DNA from: Chromobacterium subtsugae
GTDB lineage: Bacteria; Pseudomonadota; Gammaproteobacteria; Burkholderiales; Chromobacteriaceae
Length of the DNA: 64,000 nucleotides
Direction of reading: 5' to 3'
Assembly: GCF_001676875.1 (NCBI RefSeq)
Contig: NZ_JYKA01000012.1
Coordinates: forward strand, 61,358 to 125,357
A model generated the notes under the pieces. That model was not told the DNA's origin and did not search any database. It was given only the letters and a program-made list of their open reading frames with translations. Position 1 is the stretch's first letter, and every line of letters begins with the position of its first letter. This document shows positions 17,898-26,655 of this stretch, in pieces. Position numbers and translations under genes: made by a program.

Positions 17898-17924
17898 GAT
17901 TCGCTTTGCCTTAGCTGGATAAAG

Positions 17925-17958
17925 AAAAAGCGTGTAAGGGACTCTTACACGCTTTTTT
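17925..17958. terminator. bidirectional terminator between tRNA-Gln and prs
   Basis: A perfect 14-bp stem (AAAAAGCGTGTAAG at 17925-17938 and its complement at 17944-17957) with loop GGACT. On the minus strand it follows tRNA-Gln and precedes prs, so most prs transcription should start after it or read through it. Confidence 0.9.
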
Positions 17959-17987
17959 CATGCTCTCTCTTCATAAGGAGAAAGTCC

Positions 17988-18062
17988 TGGCTGGGGAGGT
18001 AGGGATCGAACCTACGAATGCCGGAATCAAAATCCGGTGCCTTACCACTTGGCGACTCCCCA
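17988..18062 (-). tRNA. tRNA-Gln(UUG)
   Basis: A 75-nt tRNA on the minus strand with encoded CCA. The acceptor arm starts TGGGGAG, the D-arm is GCC-AAGTGGTAA-GGC, and the anticodon loop TTTTGAT reads TTG, flanked by a CCGGA/TCCGG stem. The T-arm is GTAGG-TTCGATC-CTAC-like. It lies 6 nt downstream of ispE and upstream of prs, a known order in proteobacteria, and is probably processed from the lolB-ispE transcript. Confidence 0.97.
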
Positions 18063-18068
18063 GTAACC

Positions 18069-18923
18069 TTATTCAGCGCTGTCGAACAGGGGGTGGACAT
18101 CGAGTCCTTGCGCTACAAATCCCTGATACTTTTCCGACAACACCCGGTAAACTTTATCGGCTTCGTCTTTCGACTTGAATTCCATGAACACGCAGGCTCC
18201 GGAACCAGTCATCAGCGGCGAACCATATTTTCTCAGCTCGCTCAGTACTTCATTCACCGCTGGAAACATGCCTGAAACAACGTTTTGCAGATCGTTTCGT
18301 CGCTGCTGCGTTGTTTCGAGGATTCGCATTATGCCGTCGACCCCTACCTCTGTCAACATGCTCTGCGAAAAATTGCGGAATATCGCCGCGGTCGGCACAT
18401 GAACCTGTGGGTGAATTACCAAATACCAGGCCGGCTGCAAGGCGATCGGCGCCAAAACCTCGCCGACGCCGGTGGCCAGCGCGCTGCGGCCGAAGATGAA
18501 AACCGGCACGTCGGCGCCAAGCTGCAGGCTCAGCGCCTGCAGCCGCTCGCGCGGCCAACCCAGCCCCCACAACCGGTTCAGCGCGATCAGCACCGTAGCG
18601 GCGTCGGAACTGCCGCCGCCCAAGCCGCCACCCATCGGAATGCGCTTGTCCAGGCGGATGCTGGCGCCCAGCGCGCAGCCGCTCTCGCGCTGCAGCAGCC
18701 GCGCGGCGCGGACGGTCAGATCCTGCTCAGCCGGCACGCCGTCGGTGGGCGTCAGCAATTCGATCATGCCGTCGCCGCGCGCGGCGATCTCCAGCGTATC
18801 GCCGAAATCGATGAAACGGAACACCGTCTCCAGCAGGTGGTAGCCATCGGCGCGCTTGCCGACCACGTGCAGCAGCAGATTGAGTTTGGCCGGCGCCGGG
18901 AACGATTGAAACTGGAACGACAT
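18069..18923 (-). CDS. ispE: 4-diphosphocytidyl-2-C-methyl-D-erythritol kinase
   Basis: A 284-aa GHMP kinase of the MEP isoprenoid pathway that phosphorylates CDP-methylerythritol with ATP. It begins with FPAPAKLNLLLHVVGKRADGYH (substrate site), has the ATP loop PMGGGLGGGSSDAATVL near residue 95 and the C-terminal LMTGSGACVFMEF glycine motif near 245. Length is normal. It follows lolB by 42 nt in the minus-strand block. Confidence 0.96.
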   Translation of the reverse strand: MSFQFQSFPAPAKLNLLLHVVGKRADGYHLLETVFRFIDFGDTLEIAARGDGMIELLTPTDGVPAEQDLTVRAARLLQRESGCALGASIRLDKRIPMGGGLGGGSSDAATVLIALNRLWGLGWPRERLQALSLQLGADVPVFIFGRSALATGVGEVLAPIALQPAWYLVIHPQVHVPTAAIFRNFSQSMLTEVGVDGIMRILETTQQRRNDLQNVVSGMFPAVNEVLSELRKYGSPLMTGSGACVFMEFKSKDEADKVYRVLSEKYQGFVAQGLDVHPLFDSAE

Positions 18924-18965
18924 GATCTGAATGATTACCTTTGCAATGCGGAATCGCGCGGCCGG

Positions 18966-19508
18966 CTAGCGCCAGCTTTGCACCACGACCTTCACTGTCA
19001 GCCCTTCGCGCTGCATTTCCACCCGCTTGGGATGGTCGGCCTCGACATCGGCGTCGCGGATGAAGCGGATATGCCAACCCTGCTGCTGTAGATTGCCGTC
19101 GGCATCGACGCTGCTGTCGACCCCGGGAGCCGGCAGGCCGCGTATCCACCACACCAGGTTGGACAGCGGCAGCGGCCAGCCCATCACCTGTTGGGTCAGG
19201 CTTTCCACGTCGTCGGCCTGCCAGCTCTTGCCATCGGCCAGCAGCGTGACGCCGCCCGGCTCCCGCAGCACCTTGGCCACGGTGTTGCCTAGCGGGGAAT
19301 TGATCGCCACTTCGTCGCGCGGCGGTTCATGCCGCCAATCGAAGTTGGCGACATGCCCCTTGCCGTCCAGATTGGCCGACAGCCTGCCGCTGACATTGAA
19401 AGGCTGATCCGCCGCCGCGGCAGGCGACTGCGGCGGCCGAAACAGCGCCTCGTTGGCGCAGCCGGCCAGCAGCAGCGCCAGCAGCAAGGCCAGGCACCTC
19501 GCCATCAT
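18966..19508 (-). CDS. lolB: outer-membrane lipoprotein insertion protein LolB
   Basis: A 180-aa lipoprotein that receives lipoproteins from LolA and puts them in the outer membrane. The signal peptide MMARCLALLLALLLAGC ends in a clear lipobox (LAGC) with Asn after the cysteine, so no Asp+2 retention signal. The body has FNVSGRLSANLDGKG and NFDWRHE, then SPLGNTVAKVLREPGG and MGWPLPLSNLVWWIRG, matching the LolB fold. Its ATG overlaps the stop of the TPR gene by 4 nt (translational coupling), and ispE follows. Confidence 0.95.
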   Translation of the reverse strand: MMARCLALLLALLLAGCANEALFRPPQSPAAAADQPFNVSGRLSANLDGKGHVANFDWRHEPPRDEVAINSPLGNTVAKVLREPGGVTLLADGKSWQADDVESLTQQVMGWPLPLSNLVWWIRGLPAPGVDSSVDADGNLQQQGWHIRFIRDADVEADHPKRVEMQREGLTVKVVVQSWR

Positions 19509-21262
19509 AGCTTGACGCCCAGGCGCTGCACGGTCTCGGTCAGCACTTCATGGCCGGGATGCGCCGCCAGCTCCTTGTTCCATAGCGCGCGCGCCTCATC
19601 CTGGCGGCCCAGCCGCCACAGCACCTCGCCCAGGTGGGCGGCCACTTCCGGGTCCGGCATCGCCTGGTAGGCCTTGTCCAGATTCTTGCGGGCGGCTTCC
19701 AGCCGGCCCAGCTTGAATTGCACCCAGCCCATGCTGTCCAGGATCACCGGATTGTCCGGCTCCGCCTTCAGCGCCTTTTCGATATAGCCGTAAGCTTCCT
19801 TGTAGCGGGTGGTGCGGTTGGCCAGCGTGTAGCCCAGCGCATTGAGCGCCTGGGTGTCGTTCGGCTTGTCCTTCAGCACCAAGCGCAGATCGCGCTCGGC
19901 GTTGCCGGCATTGCCCAGCAGGTCGGACACCAGCGAGCGCTCGTACAGCAGCTCGCCCGACTTGGGATGGCTCTGCAGGGCCTTGGTCAGCAGCTCGTAA
20001 GCCTTGCGCGGCTGCTTGGCGTCGCGCGCCAGCTGCGACTGCAGCAGCGCCAACGACACCCGCTCCTGCTCGGTGCCGCCCAGCTGGCCCAGCCGGCTCA
20101 AGGCCTGGTCCAGCTGTCCTTCGCCCGCTTCCAGCAGCGCCAGCCGCGACTGCGCCGGCAGGTATTGCTGGCCCTGCCCGACCTGGCGGTACCAGCCCTC
20201 CGCGCGCGCCGCGTCGTGATCGTCTTCGGCGATCTGGCCCAGCGTGTAGCGGACAAAATCCTGGTCCGGGTATTGCTGCGCCAGCGCGCGCTGCAGCCGC
20301 TGATCCGCCACCTTCAGGTCGCGCATCTGGTAGGCCAGTAGGCCGGTCGCATACAGCAGGTCCGGATTGTCGGGATGGGTTTTCAGCAGCGCCTCGAAAG
20401 CCACCCGCGCCTCGACGAAGCGCTTGGCGCCGACCAGCAGGCGCGGATAGGCCGCCTGCAGCTCCAGGCCGGCGTCCGGGCGGCGCGCCAATTCGCGCCG
20501 CAGGAAGTCGGCCGCGCCCGGGATGTCCTGGCGGCGCAGCCGATCCACCTGCCAGGCCACCGGCAGATCCCATTTCGGCGCGATCTGCGCCAGGCGGTCG
20601 AACTCGCGGTCCACCGCCTTTTGATCGTTATTATCCGCCGCCGCGGCCAGCACCGCGAAGCGCGCCTCGGGCAGGTCGGGATAGCGGCTGGCCAGGTCGG
20701 CCACCAGCTTGTAGGACTCGGCCGAACCGCCGTCCTGGCGGGCGCTCAGCCTGGCCAGCTGCACGAAGATGGCCGGCGCGCGCGCCGGTTCCCTTTGCAG
20801 CAGGTCCTCGATCAGCGGCTTGCTTTCGGCCAGCTTGCCGCCGCGCATCAGCGTAATGAACAGCTGCTCGCGCGCCGGCAGCGAATCCGGATCCAGCTGG
20901 ATCCACAGCGACAAGGCCTCCGCGGCTTCCTTCAACTGGCCGGACAGCAGGCAGAATTCGGCGGCGCGCTGCGCCATCCGCGGATCGCGGGTCTGGCGCG
21001 CCAGGTCAAGGTAGGTCAGGCCGGCGGAGCCGGCGCCGCCGCGGCGGGCGGCGACCTCGCCGGCCAGCACGCCGTAAAGGATCTCGGGCGTCAGTTCCTG
21101 CTTGGGCAGCTTGGCCTCGTCGGCCTTGGCGGAGGCATCGCCGTCGGCGTTGTCCTGCGCGGCGGCGACAGGCTGGGGCAGCGGCGGCTTGACGCTGGCG
21201 CAAGCCGGCAGCAGCAGCGCCAGCAGCAACGGGAGAGTTCGTTTCAGCGGTTTCATTCGCAT
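19505..21262 (-). CDS. tetratricopeptide-repeat lipoprotein
   Basis: A 585-aa TPR protein with a lipoprotein signal peptide (MRMKPLKRTLPLLLALLLPAC, lipobox LPAC). After a Pro/Ala/Asp-rich linker it is helical repeats throughout: for example PLIEDLLQREPARAPAIFVQLARLS, then RYPDLPEARFAVLAAAAD and the canonical AYGYIEKALKAEPDNPVILD near the C-terminus. Such proteins precede lolB in many betaproteobacteria and probably scaffold an envelope complex, but no catalytic role is known to me. The start may be the ATG at 21262 or 21256; the frame is open further upstream without a signal peptide. It couples to lolB by a 4-nt overlap. Confidence 0.85.
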   Translation of the reverse strand: MRMKPLKRTLPLLLALLLPACASVKPPLPQPVAAAQDNADGDASAKADEAKLPKQELTPEILYGVLAGEVAARRGGAGSAGLTYLDLARQTRDPRMAQRAAEFCLLSGQLKEAAEALSLWIQLDPDSLPAREQLFITLMRGGKLAESKPLIEDLLQREPARAPAIFVQLARLSARQDGGSAESYKLVADLASRYPDLPEARFAVLAAAADNNDQKAVDREFDRLAQIAPKWDLPVAWQVDRLRRQDIPGAADFLRRELARRPDAGLELQAAYPRLLVGAKRFVEARVAFEALLKTHPDNPDLLYATGLLAYQMRDLKVADQRLQRALAQQYPDQDFVRYTLGQIAEDDHDAARAEGWYRQVGQGQQYLPAQSRLALLEAGEGQLDQALSRLGQLGGTEQERVSLALLQSQLARDAKQPRKAYELLTKALQSHPKSGELLYERSLVSDLLGNAGNAERDLRLVLKDKPNDTQALNALGYTLANRTTRYKEAYGYIEKALKAEPDNPVILDSMGWVQFKLGRLEAARKNLDKAYQAMPDPEVAAHLGEVLWRLGRQDEARALWNKELAAHPGHEVLTETVQRLGVKL

Positions 21263-21351
21263 GGAGTAAGTTGCCTGCTCAAAGCCTGTTGAACGCGTAG
21301 AATAGCATGTCCGGTTTTCATCTTTACACCATTTGCGAGCCACGCTTCCCG

Positions 21352-22167
21352 ATGCCAGAACTGCCAGAAGTCGAAACCACCCGCCGCGGCGTGCAATCCC
21401 ATCTTGAGGGCCGCGCCCTGCGCGGCGCCATAGTGCGCAACGGCAGCCTGCGCTGGCCGGTGCCGCCGGACCTGTCCGCGCGCCTCGCCGGAGAAACCGT
21501 GCGGGCGGTCAGCCGCCGCGCCAAATACCTGCTGCTGGAGTGCGACAGCGGCACCTTGCTGATCCACCTGGGCATGTCCGGCAGTCTGCGCATCCTGGCG
21601 GCGGACACCCCGGCGCAAAAACATGACCACATCGACCTGCTGTTGGACGGGCAGCTGCTGCGCTACCGCGACCCGCGCCGCTTCGGCGCGGTGCTGTGGC
21701 ACATCGGCCCGATAGAAACGCATCCGCTGCTGCAAGCGCTGGGGCCGGAGCCGCTGTCCGCCGATTTCGACGGCGCCACCCTCCACCAGGCCATCGGCAA
21801 GCGCGGCAGCCCGATCAAGCTGGCGCTGATGGACAACCATGTGGTGGTGGGCGTCGGCAATATCTACGCCAACGAATCGCTGTTCTACGCCGGCATCGCC
21901 CCAACCCGCCCGGCCTCCAGCCTCAGCCGCGAAGAATGCGAGCGGCTGGCGGCCGAAATCAAGGCGGTGCTGGCCCGCGCCATCGAGGCTGGCGGCAGCA
22001 CGCTGCGCGACTTCGTCGACAGCGAAGGCAAGCCCGGCTACTTCCAGCAAAGCTATATGGTGTACAACCGCCAGGAGGAGCCCTGCCGCCAGTGCGGCAC
22101 GCCGATCCGGCAAATTCGCCAGGGACAGCGCAGCACTTACTATTGCCCACTGTGCCAGCCATGTTAG
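21352..22167 (+). CDS. mutM: formamidopyrimidine-DNA glycosylase (Fpg)
   Basis: A 271-aa base-excision repair enzyme that removes 8-oxoguanine and formamidopyrimidines and cuts the strand. [13 protein letters not shown] gives the N-terminal proline nucleophile and catalytic Glu. The lysine loop ([11 protein letters not shown]) is near residue 75, [10 protein letters not shown] near 90, and the helix-two-turn-helix has [17 protein letters not shown] near 165. The C-terminal zinc finger is CRQCG-CPLC with four cysteines. The ATG at 21352 gives the correct mature N-terminus. It is divergent from the TPR-lolB block. Confidence 0.97.
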   Translation: MPELPEVETTRRGVQSHLEGRALRGAIVRNGSLRWPVPPDLSARLAGETVRAVSRRAKYLLLECDSGTLLIHLGMSGSLRILAADTPAQKHDHIDLLLDGQLLRYRDPRRFGAVLWHIGPIETHPLLQALGPEPLSADFDGATLHQAIGKRGSPIKLALMDNHVVVGVGNIYANESLFYAGIAPTRPASSLSREECERLAAEIKAVLARAIEAGGSTLRDFVDSEGKPGYFQQSYMVYNRQEEPCRQCGTPIRQIRQGQRSTYYCPLCQPC

Positions 22168-22208
22168 AGTGGCGGGCTGTCATCTCTCAGACATGAAATC
22201 TTAAAATC

Positions 22209-23027
22209 TTGAAGTCACCCGCCACAACCTCGTTTCCAACCCGCTGCGGCCGCGTATTGCGCCTGCTGAGCCACTTGGCCGTCGGCGTGCTCATCGTCGC
22301 CACCCGCTACTCCCGCCTGGCCCAGGCCGAGCGCGCGGTGGTCACCCGCCGCTGGGCGCAGCAGGCGTTGAAGATCCTGGGCGTCAGCATCAAGGTGCAG
22401 GGCGTCAATCCGGGCTTTTATCCGCCCAACACCCTGCTGGTGGCCAATCACGTGTCCTGGCTGGACATCGCGGCGCTCAACAGCTGCACGGTGTCGCGCT
22501 TCGTCGCCAAGCGCGAGATCCGCAGCTGGCCGCTGATAGGCTGGCTGGCCTATGTCGCCGGCACCCTGTTCATCGATCGCAGCAACCGCCGCGACGCCAG
22601 TCGCGTCAACCAGATCCTGGCCGACGCGATGAGCAACGGCGGCTGCATGGCGGTGTTCCCGGAGTCCACCACCTCGGACGGCAGCAGCCTGCTGCCGTTC
22701 AAGGCCTCGCTGTTCGAAGCCGCGCTGCTGTCCGGCGGCACGGTGCAGCCGGTGTCGCTGCGCTACCAGCGGCCAGACGGCAGCCTGCTGCTGGAGGCGG
22801 CCTATATCGGCCAGATTTCGCTGTTCCAGAGCATAGGCAAGGTGCTGAGCGTGCCGCAGATCGAAGTGGAGATTTGCTACGGCCAGGCGCTGCGCGCCGG
22901 CGACGCCGGCCTCGACAACCGCTTCCTGCTGGCCGAACAGGCCCGGCGCGAAGTGGCCCGCGGCCTGCGCATCAGCCTGGAAGACGCGCCGCAGGCCGCC
23001 GCGCCGGCGGAAACCAGCCGGGCCTGA
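22209..23027 (+). CDS. 1-acylglycerol-3-phosphate acyltransferase (PlsC family)
   Basis: A 272-aa membrane acyltransferase that would add the second acyl chain to lysophosphatidic acid. The catalytic motif NHVSWLD is near residue 80, RSWPLIGWLAYVAGTLFIDR near 107, the third motif VFPESTTSDG near 155, and a PVSLRY segment near 185. One or two hydrophobic stretches precede the motif. The TTG start at 22209 is the longest; the frame has no nearby ATG and no clear Shine-Dalgarno, so the start is uncertain. It lies 42 nt after mutM and is probably cotranscribed. Ornithine-lipid or related acyltransferase roles are possible. Confidence 0.85.
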   Translation: MKSPATTSFPTRCGRVLRLLSHLAVGVLIVATRYSRLAQAERAVVTRRWAQQALKILGVSIKVQGVNPGFYPPNTLLVANHVSWLDIAALNSCTVSRFVAKREIRSWPLIGWLAYVAGTLFIDRSNRRDASRVNQILADAMSNGGCMAVFPESTTSDGSSLLPFKASLFEAALLSGGTVQPVSLRYQRPDGSLLLEAAYIGQISLFQSIGKVLSVPQIEVEICYGQALRAGDAGLDNRFLLAEQARREVARGLRISLEDAPQAAAPAETSRA

Positions 23028-23028
23028 G

Positions 23029-24186
23029 TCAGCGCCCCAGGCGCTGCATCAGGTTCAGGTAAAGGTCGTCAGCCAGGCGGGTGTAGCCCGGCGCGGTGAA
23101 GTGCACCAGATCGGGCCGGCCCAGCTGGTGCTGCTGCCACAGCCGCATGCTGCACGGCCCGCCCATCGCCTGCTCCCAATCCCAATACAACAGATGATTG
23201 TCGCGCGCCAACTGGCGCTGCGTCTGCTGCACCGCTGCCAGCATCAGCGGACGCTTGGGCCCCGCGCATTCCTGACTGACCGCCCCGCCCTTGCGGCGCG
23301 CGGAGTCAGGCGCGCCCAGCAGCAGAATGGCAGCCTGCGGCAGCTGCGCTCGCACCAGGCCGATGGCGCCCTGCAAGGTGGCGCGGTATTCGTCCAGGTC
23401 CAATTTGGCGTCGAAAGCCTCGTTGGTGCCGTAGGCCAGGATCACCAGGTCGGCGTCGCGCGCTGCCATCTGCCGGCCCCATATTCCGCCCCAGCGCCGC
23501 CATAGCGCCAGTTCGGCGCCATTGCTGCCTACGCTGTCCAGCACCACTCCCGGCGCCAGCTTTTCCAGTTCGAACCCGCCCAGTTCCGGCGCCGGCAGGC
23601 TGTCCGCCCGCAGCGTGAACGGCAGCTTCAGCTTCATTTCCACCCGCTGCCAGCCGGCGCCGGCGGCGGCCTGGATGCGCCGCGGCCCATTGCCGTCGTC
23701 CACAGTCAGCGATGCCGCGTCGCTTGCCTGGCGCAGCCAGACCCGCACCCGCCACAAGCTATTGTCCGCGGCGCGGGCCTGCACGCTCACCAGCGCGCCC
23801 GGACGCTGCGCCGCGCCGATGTAGCCGCCCAGCGGAAAGTCGGGGTCGTCGTCGCGGCGGCTGTTACGCAGGCTCCAGCCCTCGCTGCGCACCAGCCCCA
23901 GCGCGTTGCGCTGGCCCGGCACGTTGAGCGGCGGCAGCCAGCCTATGCCGGCGTCGCCGAAACGGGCTTGCAGCCGCGCGCGCAACTCGCCGCTGAGGTA
24001 GTCGGCGGCGGTATGCGAATCGCCGAACTGGATGATGCGCACTGGCTGCTGCGCATCAGCCTGCAAGCTCAGGCGCGCCGCCAGCCGGCTCAGGTTGGGT
24101 TCGCCGAAATCCTGCACCGGCGCGGCCTGGGCCTGGCCCGCCAGCGCGCCGGCCAGCAGCCAGCCCACAATGAATTTAGCTGTCAT
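23029..24186 (-). CDS. SGNH/GDSL hydrolase, secreted
   Basis: A 385-aa protein with a Sec signal peptide (MTAKFIVGWLLAGALAGQAQA). Block I is IQFGDSHTAADYLSG with the serine nucleophile near residue 56; a GTNEA block III-like segment follows and block V is DLVHFTAPGYTRLADDLY near the C-terminus, giving the catalytic Asp and His. About 100 residues between blocks (roughly 125-225) look like a beta-rich insert, perhaps glycan-binding. It is the last gene of an operon with a DUF459 SGNH protein and an MBOAT acyltransferase, which points to periplasmic acetylation or deacetylation of a surface polymer. Which direction is not decidable by eye. Confidence 0.8.
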   Translation of the reverse strand: MTAKFIVGWLLAGALAGQAQAAPVQDFGEPNLSRLAARLSLQADAQQPVRIIQFGDSHTAADYLSGELRARLQARFGDAGIGWLPPLNVPGQRNALGLVRSEGWSLRNSRRDDDPDFPLGGYIGAAQRPGALVSVQARAADNSLWRVRVWLRQASDAASLTVDDGNGPRRIQAAAGAGWQRVEMKLKLPFTLRADSLPAPELGGFELEKLAPGVVLDSVGSNGAELALWRRWGGIWGRQMAARDADLVILAYGTNEAFDAKLDLDEYRATLQGAIGLVRAQLPQAAILLLGAPDSARRKGGAVSQECAGPKRPLMLAAVQQTQRQLARDNHLLYWDWEQAMGGPCSMRLWQQHQLGRPDLVHFTAPGYTRLADDLYLNLMQRLGR

Positions 24187-25169
24187 TCAAACCTCAATTC
24201 CGCCAGGACGCGGCGCGCCAGCAGCAGCTGGCCTTGCCGGGTGAAATGCACGCCGTCGGCGGTGCGCACCGCCACCTCGCCCTGGTCGGGCAATGTCATG
24301 AATTTGTTGAAACTGTCGTCGCGGCTGCCCAGCACCTCGCGGGTGGCGATGAAGCGCTGGCCGGCGGCCGCGGCTTCCTCGCGGTACAAGCGGTTCAAGT
24401 AGTGCGCGCCGTCGTTCAGCTTGTCCCGGCCCATATTGGGCAGGCCCAGCCACAACACCTTGATCTTGCGTTTATTCGCGCTCGCGTAAATGCTGCGGAT
24501 GCGCTCGCGGTAACGCTGCTCCCACTCCGGCGAGGCGAAGCGGATGTAATGGCTGCCGCCTACCATGTCCCAAGTATCATTGGCGCCGATGAACATCACC
24601 AGCAGCTGTACTTTGGGATTGGCCGTCAATTGCCGCTCTATGGTAGCCGGCCAGTTGAAGAAGTCCGGATAGGTGAGGCCGGTGCTCTGCTTGCTGACGT
24701 CTATCGCCTTCACCTGGTGCTGGCGGAACAGCGGCGGCAGCAAATGCAGCGCCACCCCCTGCATCATGGAATCGCCGGCCAGCAACACCGGCAGGCCCGG
24801 CTGCAACGCCAGCCGGGGATCCAGCGCCTTGGCGGCGGCGGCCGGCGCCGAAGCCTGCGGCGGCTTCTTGGCGGCAGCGGCAACCGGCGCGGGCGTCTGG
24901 GCCAGGCAGCAGGCGTTCAAACGCTCCACCATCCGGCGGTCCCACATGCCCACCTGTTGCTGCAAAGCCACGCTTTGCTGGCGCAGGCCGCCGCCCAATT
25001 CGCCGCCCTCGCGCCACGGCGACAGTTCCTCCAGCTTCTCCAGCAGGCTGGGACTATGGAAAGTCTGCCGCCAGTAAGCATTGATGGCGGCCTGTTCCAC
25101 CCAGAACAGCAGCAGCATGGAGCTGAGCAGGATGACGAGGATGCGGCGGTGCGGATAGGCGGCTAGCAT
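24183..25169 (-). CDS. DUF459-type SGNH protein, membrane-anchored
   Basis: A 328-aa protein with an N-terminal membrane anchor (about 9-27, ILVILLSSMLLLFWVEQAA) and a periplasmic SGNH domain. Block I VLLAGDSMMQGVALHLLP has the serine nucleophile, MFIGANDTWDMV is the Gly-Asn block, and ADGVHFTRQGQLLLA gives Asp and His. This is the DUF459 pattern. An Ala/Pro-rich linker (about 90-110) joins anchor and domain. Its ATG overlaps the stop of the upstream MBOAT gene region by a 9-nt gap, and it overlaps the next SGNH gene by 4 nt. The set resembles alginate O-acetylation (AlgI with AlgJ/AlgX), so a similar role in surface-glycan acetylation is inferred. Confidence 0.8.
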   Translation of the reverse strand: MLAAYPHRRILVILLSSMLLLFWVEQAAINAYWRQTFHSPSLLEKLEELSPWREGGELGGGLRQQSVALQQQVGMWDRRMVERLNACCLAQTPAPVAAAAKKPPQASAPAAAAKALDPRLALQPGLPVLLAGDSMMQGVALHLLPPLFRQHQVKAIDVSKQSTGLTYPDFFNWPATIERQLTANPKVQLLVMFIGANDTWDMVGGSHYIRFASPEWEQRYRERIRSIYASANKRKIKVLWLGLPNMGRDKLNDGAHYLNRLYREEAAAAGQRFIATREVLGSRDDSFNKFMTLPDQGEVAVRTADGVHFTRQGQLLLARRVLAELRFE

Positions 25170-25178
25170 GGCGGACGA

Positions 25179-26579
25179 TCAGAATTGGTAGTAAATGAAG
25201 GCGGGAATGCCCGACGGCGCCAGCGAAATCACCAGCAGCGCGCAGGCGCTGAGCAATAGCGGCTTGCCCCACCAGGGCAAGGCCGCCAACTGGACGATGC
25301 AGCGTTCGCGCAGCGGCGCCAGCCTGGGCAGCGCCGCCAGCCACAAGGCCAGCAGCAACAGCAGGCCCGGCGCGTTCAGCGTCAGCGTCTGGCCGGTGCC
25401 AGCCATCGCGCGCAGAAAGTCCATCGCCTCATCCAGCGACTGGGCGCGGAAGAACACCCAGGCCAGGCAGACGTAGTGGAAGGTGATCAGCCGCGCCAGC
25501 CACGGCCAGCGCTGGCTGACGCCGTCGCGCCGCCACAGTTTGTCGCCGATGTTCAGCCCCACCACGCCCAGGCCATGCATCGCCCCCCACGCCAGATACT
25601 TCAGGCTGGCGCCGTGCCACAGGCCGGACAACAGCATCGCCGCCAGCAGATTCGCCTGGCCGCGGGCGAAGCCGCCACGGTTCCCGCCCAGCGGAATATA
25701 GATGTAGTCGCGGATCCAGCTGGACAGCGAAATATGCCAGCGCCGCCAGAAATCGCGCAGGTTGAGCGCCAGGTAGGGACTGTCGAAATTGCGCGGCAGC
25801 TGGATGCCCAGCAGCAGCGCCAGCGCGGTGACCAGGTCGGTATAGCCGGAGAAGTCCAGGTAAATCTGCAGCGCGTAGGCATAGAACGCCGCCCACACTT
25901 CCAGCGTATGGAAGGTGTCCGGCGCGGCGAATACCGGGTCGACCCAGGCGCTGGCCAGCCAGCCGGCCAGCCACAGCTTCTTCAGCAAGGCCAGCACGAT
26001 CAGGCCCAGCGCGCGGTCGAAATTCGCCGCCTGGCGCAGAGCCGGGCTGCGCAATTGCTCCAGCAGGTCGCGCGCGCGGCAGATCGGCCCAGCCAGCAAG
26101 GTGGGGAAAAACACCAGGAACAGCGCGAACTGCGGCAGGCGCGCCGGCGCCATCTCCTTGCGGTACACCGAAACCAGATAGCTGACCGACTGGAAGGTAT
26201 AGAAAGAAATCCCCACCGGCATCAGGATGTCCAGCGCCGGCAGCATCGCCGATATCCCCAGCGCGTGCAGGCCGGCCTGCGCGCTTTCGCGGAAAAAGTC
26301 GAAATACTTGAACAGGGCCAGATTGAACACCGCCAGGGCCAGCGCCAATTGCAGCCAGCGCCGCGGATGGGCCGAGGCCAGCATCTTGCGGCTCAGAGCA
26401 TGCTGGACCAGCGTGTAGCAGGCCAGGATGGCGGCGAAGCGCCAGTCCAGCTTGATGTAGAACAGGTAGCTGGCGACCAGCAGCAGCAAGTTCTGCAAGC
26501 TGGGCATGCGGCGGCAGCCCCAGTAGGCGGCGAAAAAGCCGACAAATGCCAGGGCGAATTCAATGGACAGATAGCTCAT
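25179..26579 (-). CDS. MBOAT O-acyltransferase (AlgI-like)
   Basis: A 466-aa integral membrane O-acyltransferase with about ten to twelve helices. It has YLFYIKLDWRFAAIL early on, FFPTLLAGPICRARDLLEQ near residue 165, FSGYTDLVTALALLLGIQLPRNF near 245 and RRWHISLSSWIRDYIYIPLGGN near 275. The catalytic histidine is in LWHGASLKYLAWGAMHG near 325. These are the AlgI/PatA hallmarks. Acetyl groups would be passed across the membrane to the SGNH partners. An open frame extends 10 codons upstream, but the ATG at 26579 fits the family start. The gene is first of the three-gene operon. Confidence 0.92.
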   Translation of the reverse strand: MSYLSIEFALAFVGFFAAYWGCRRMPSLQNLLLLVASYLFYIKLDWRFAAILACYTLVQHALSRKMLASAHPRRWLQLALALAVFNLALFKYFDFFRESAQAGLHALGISAMLPALDILMPVGISFYTFQSVSYLVSVYRKEMAPARLPQFALFLVFFPTLLAGPICRARDLLEQLRSPALRQAANFDRALGLIVLALLKKLWLAGWLASAWVDPVFAAPDTFHTLEVWAAFYAYALQIYLDFSGYTDLVTALALLLGIQLPRNFDSPYLALNLRDFWRRWHISLSSWIRDYIYIPLGGNRGGFARGQANLLAAMLLSGLWHGASLKYLAWGAMHGLGVVGLNIGDKLWRRDGVSQRWPWLARLITFHYVCLAWVFFRAQSLDEAMDFLRAMAGTGQTLTLNAPGLLLLLALWLAALPRLAPLRERCIVQLAALPWWGKPLLLSACALLVISLAPSGIPAFIYYQF

Positions 26580-26655
26580 GCTGAAGGTGAAAGCTGGCGG
26601 AGGGCGCAATTATGACAACAAGGCCAGCCTCGCACCAGCTTCCGTAAAACTTTAT

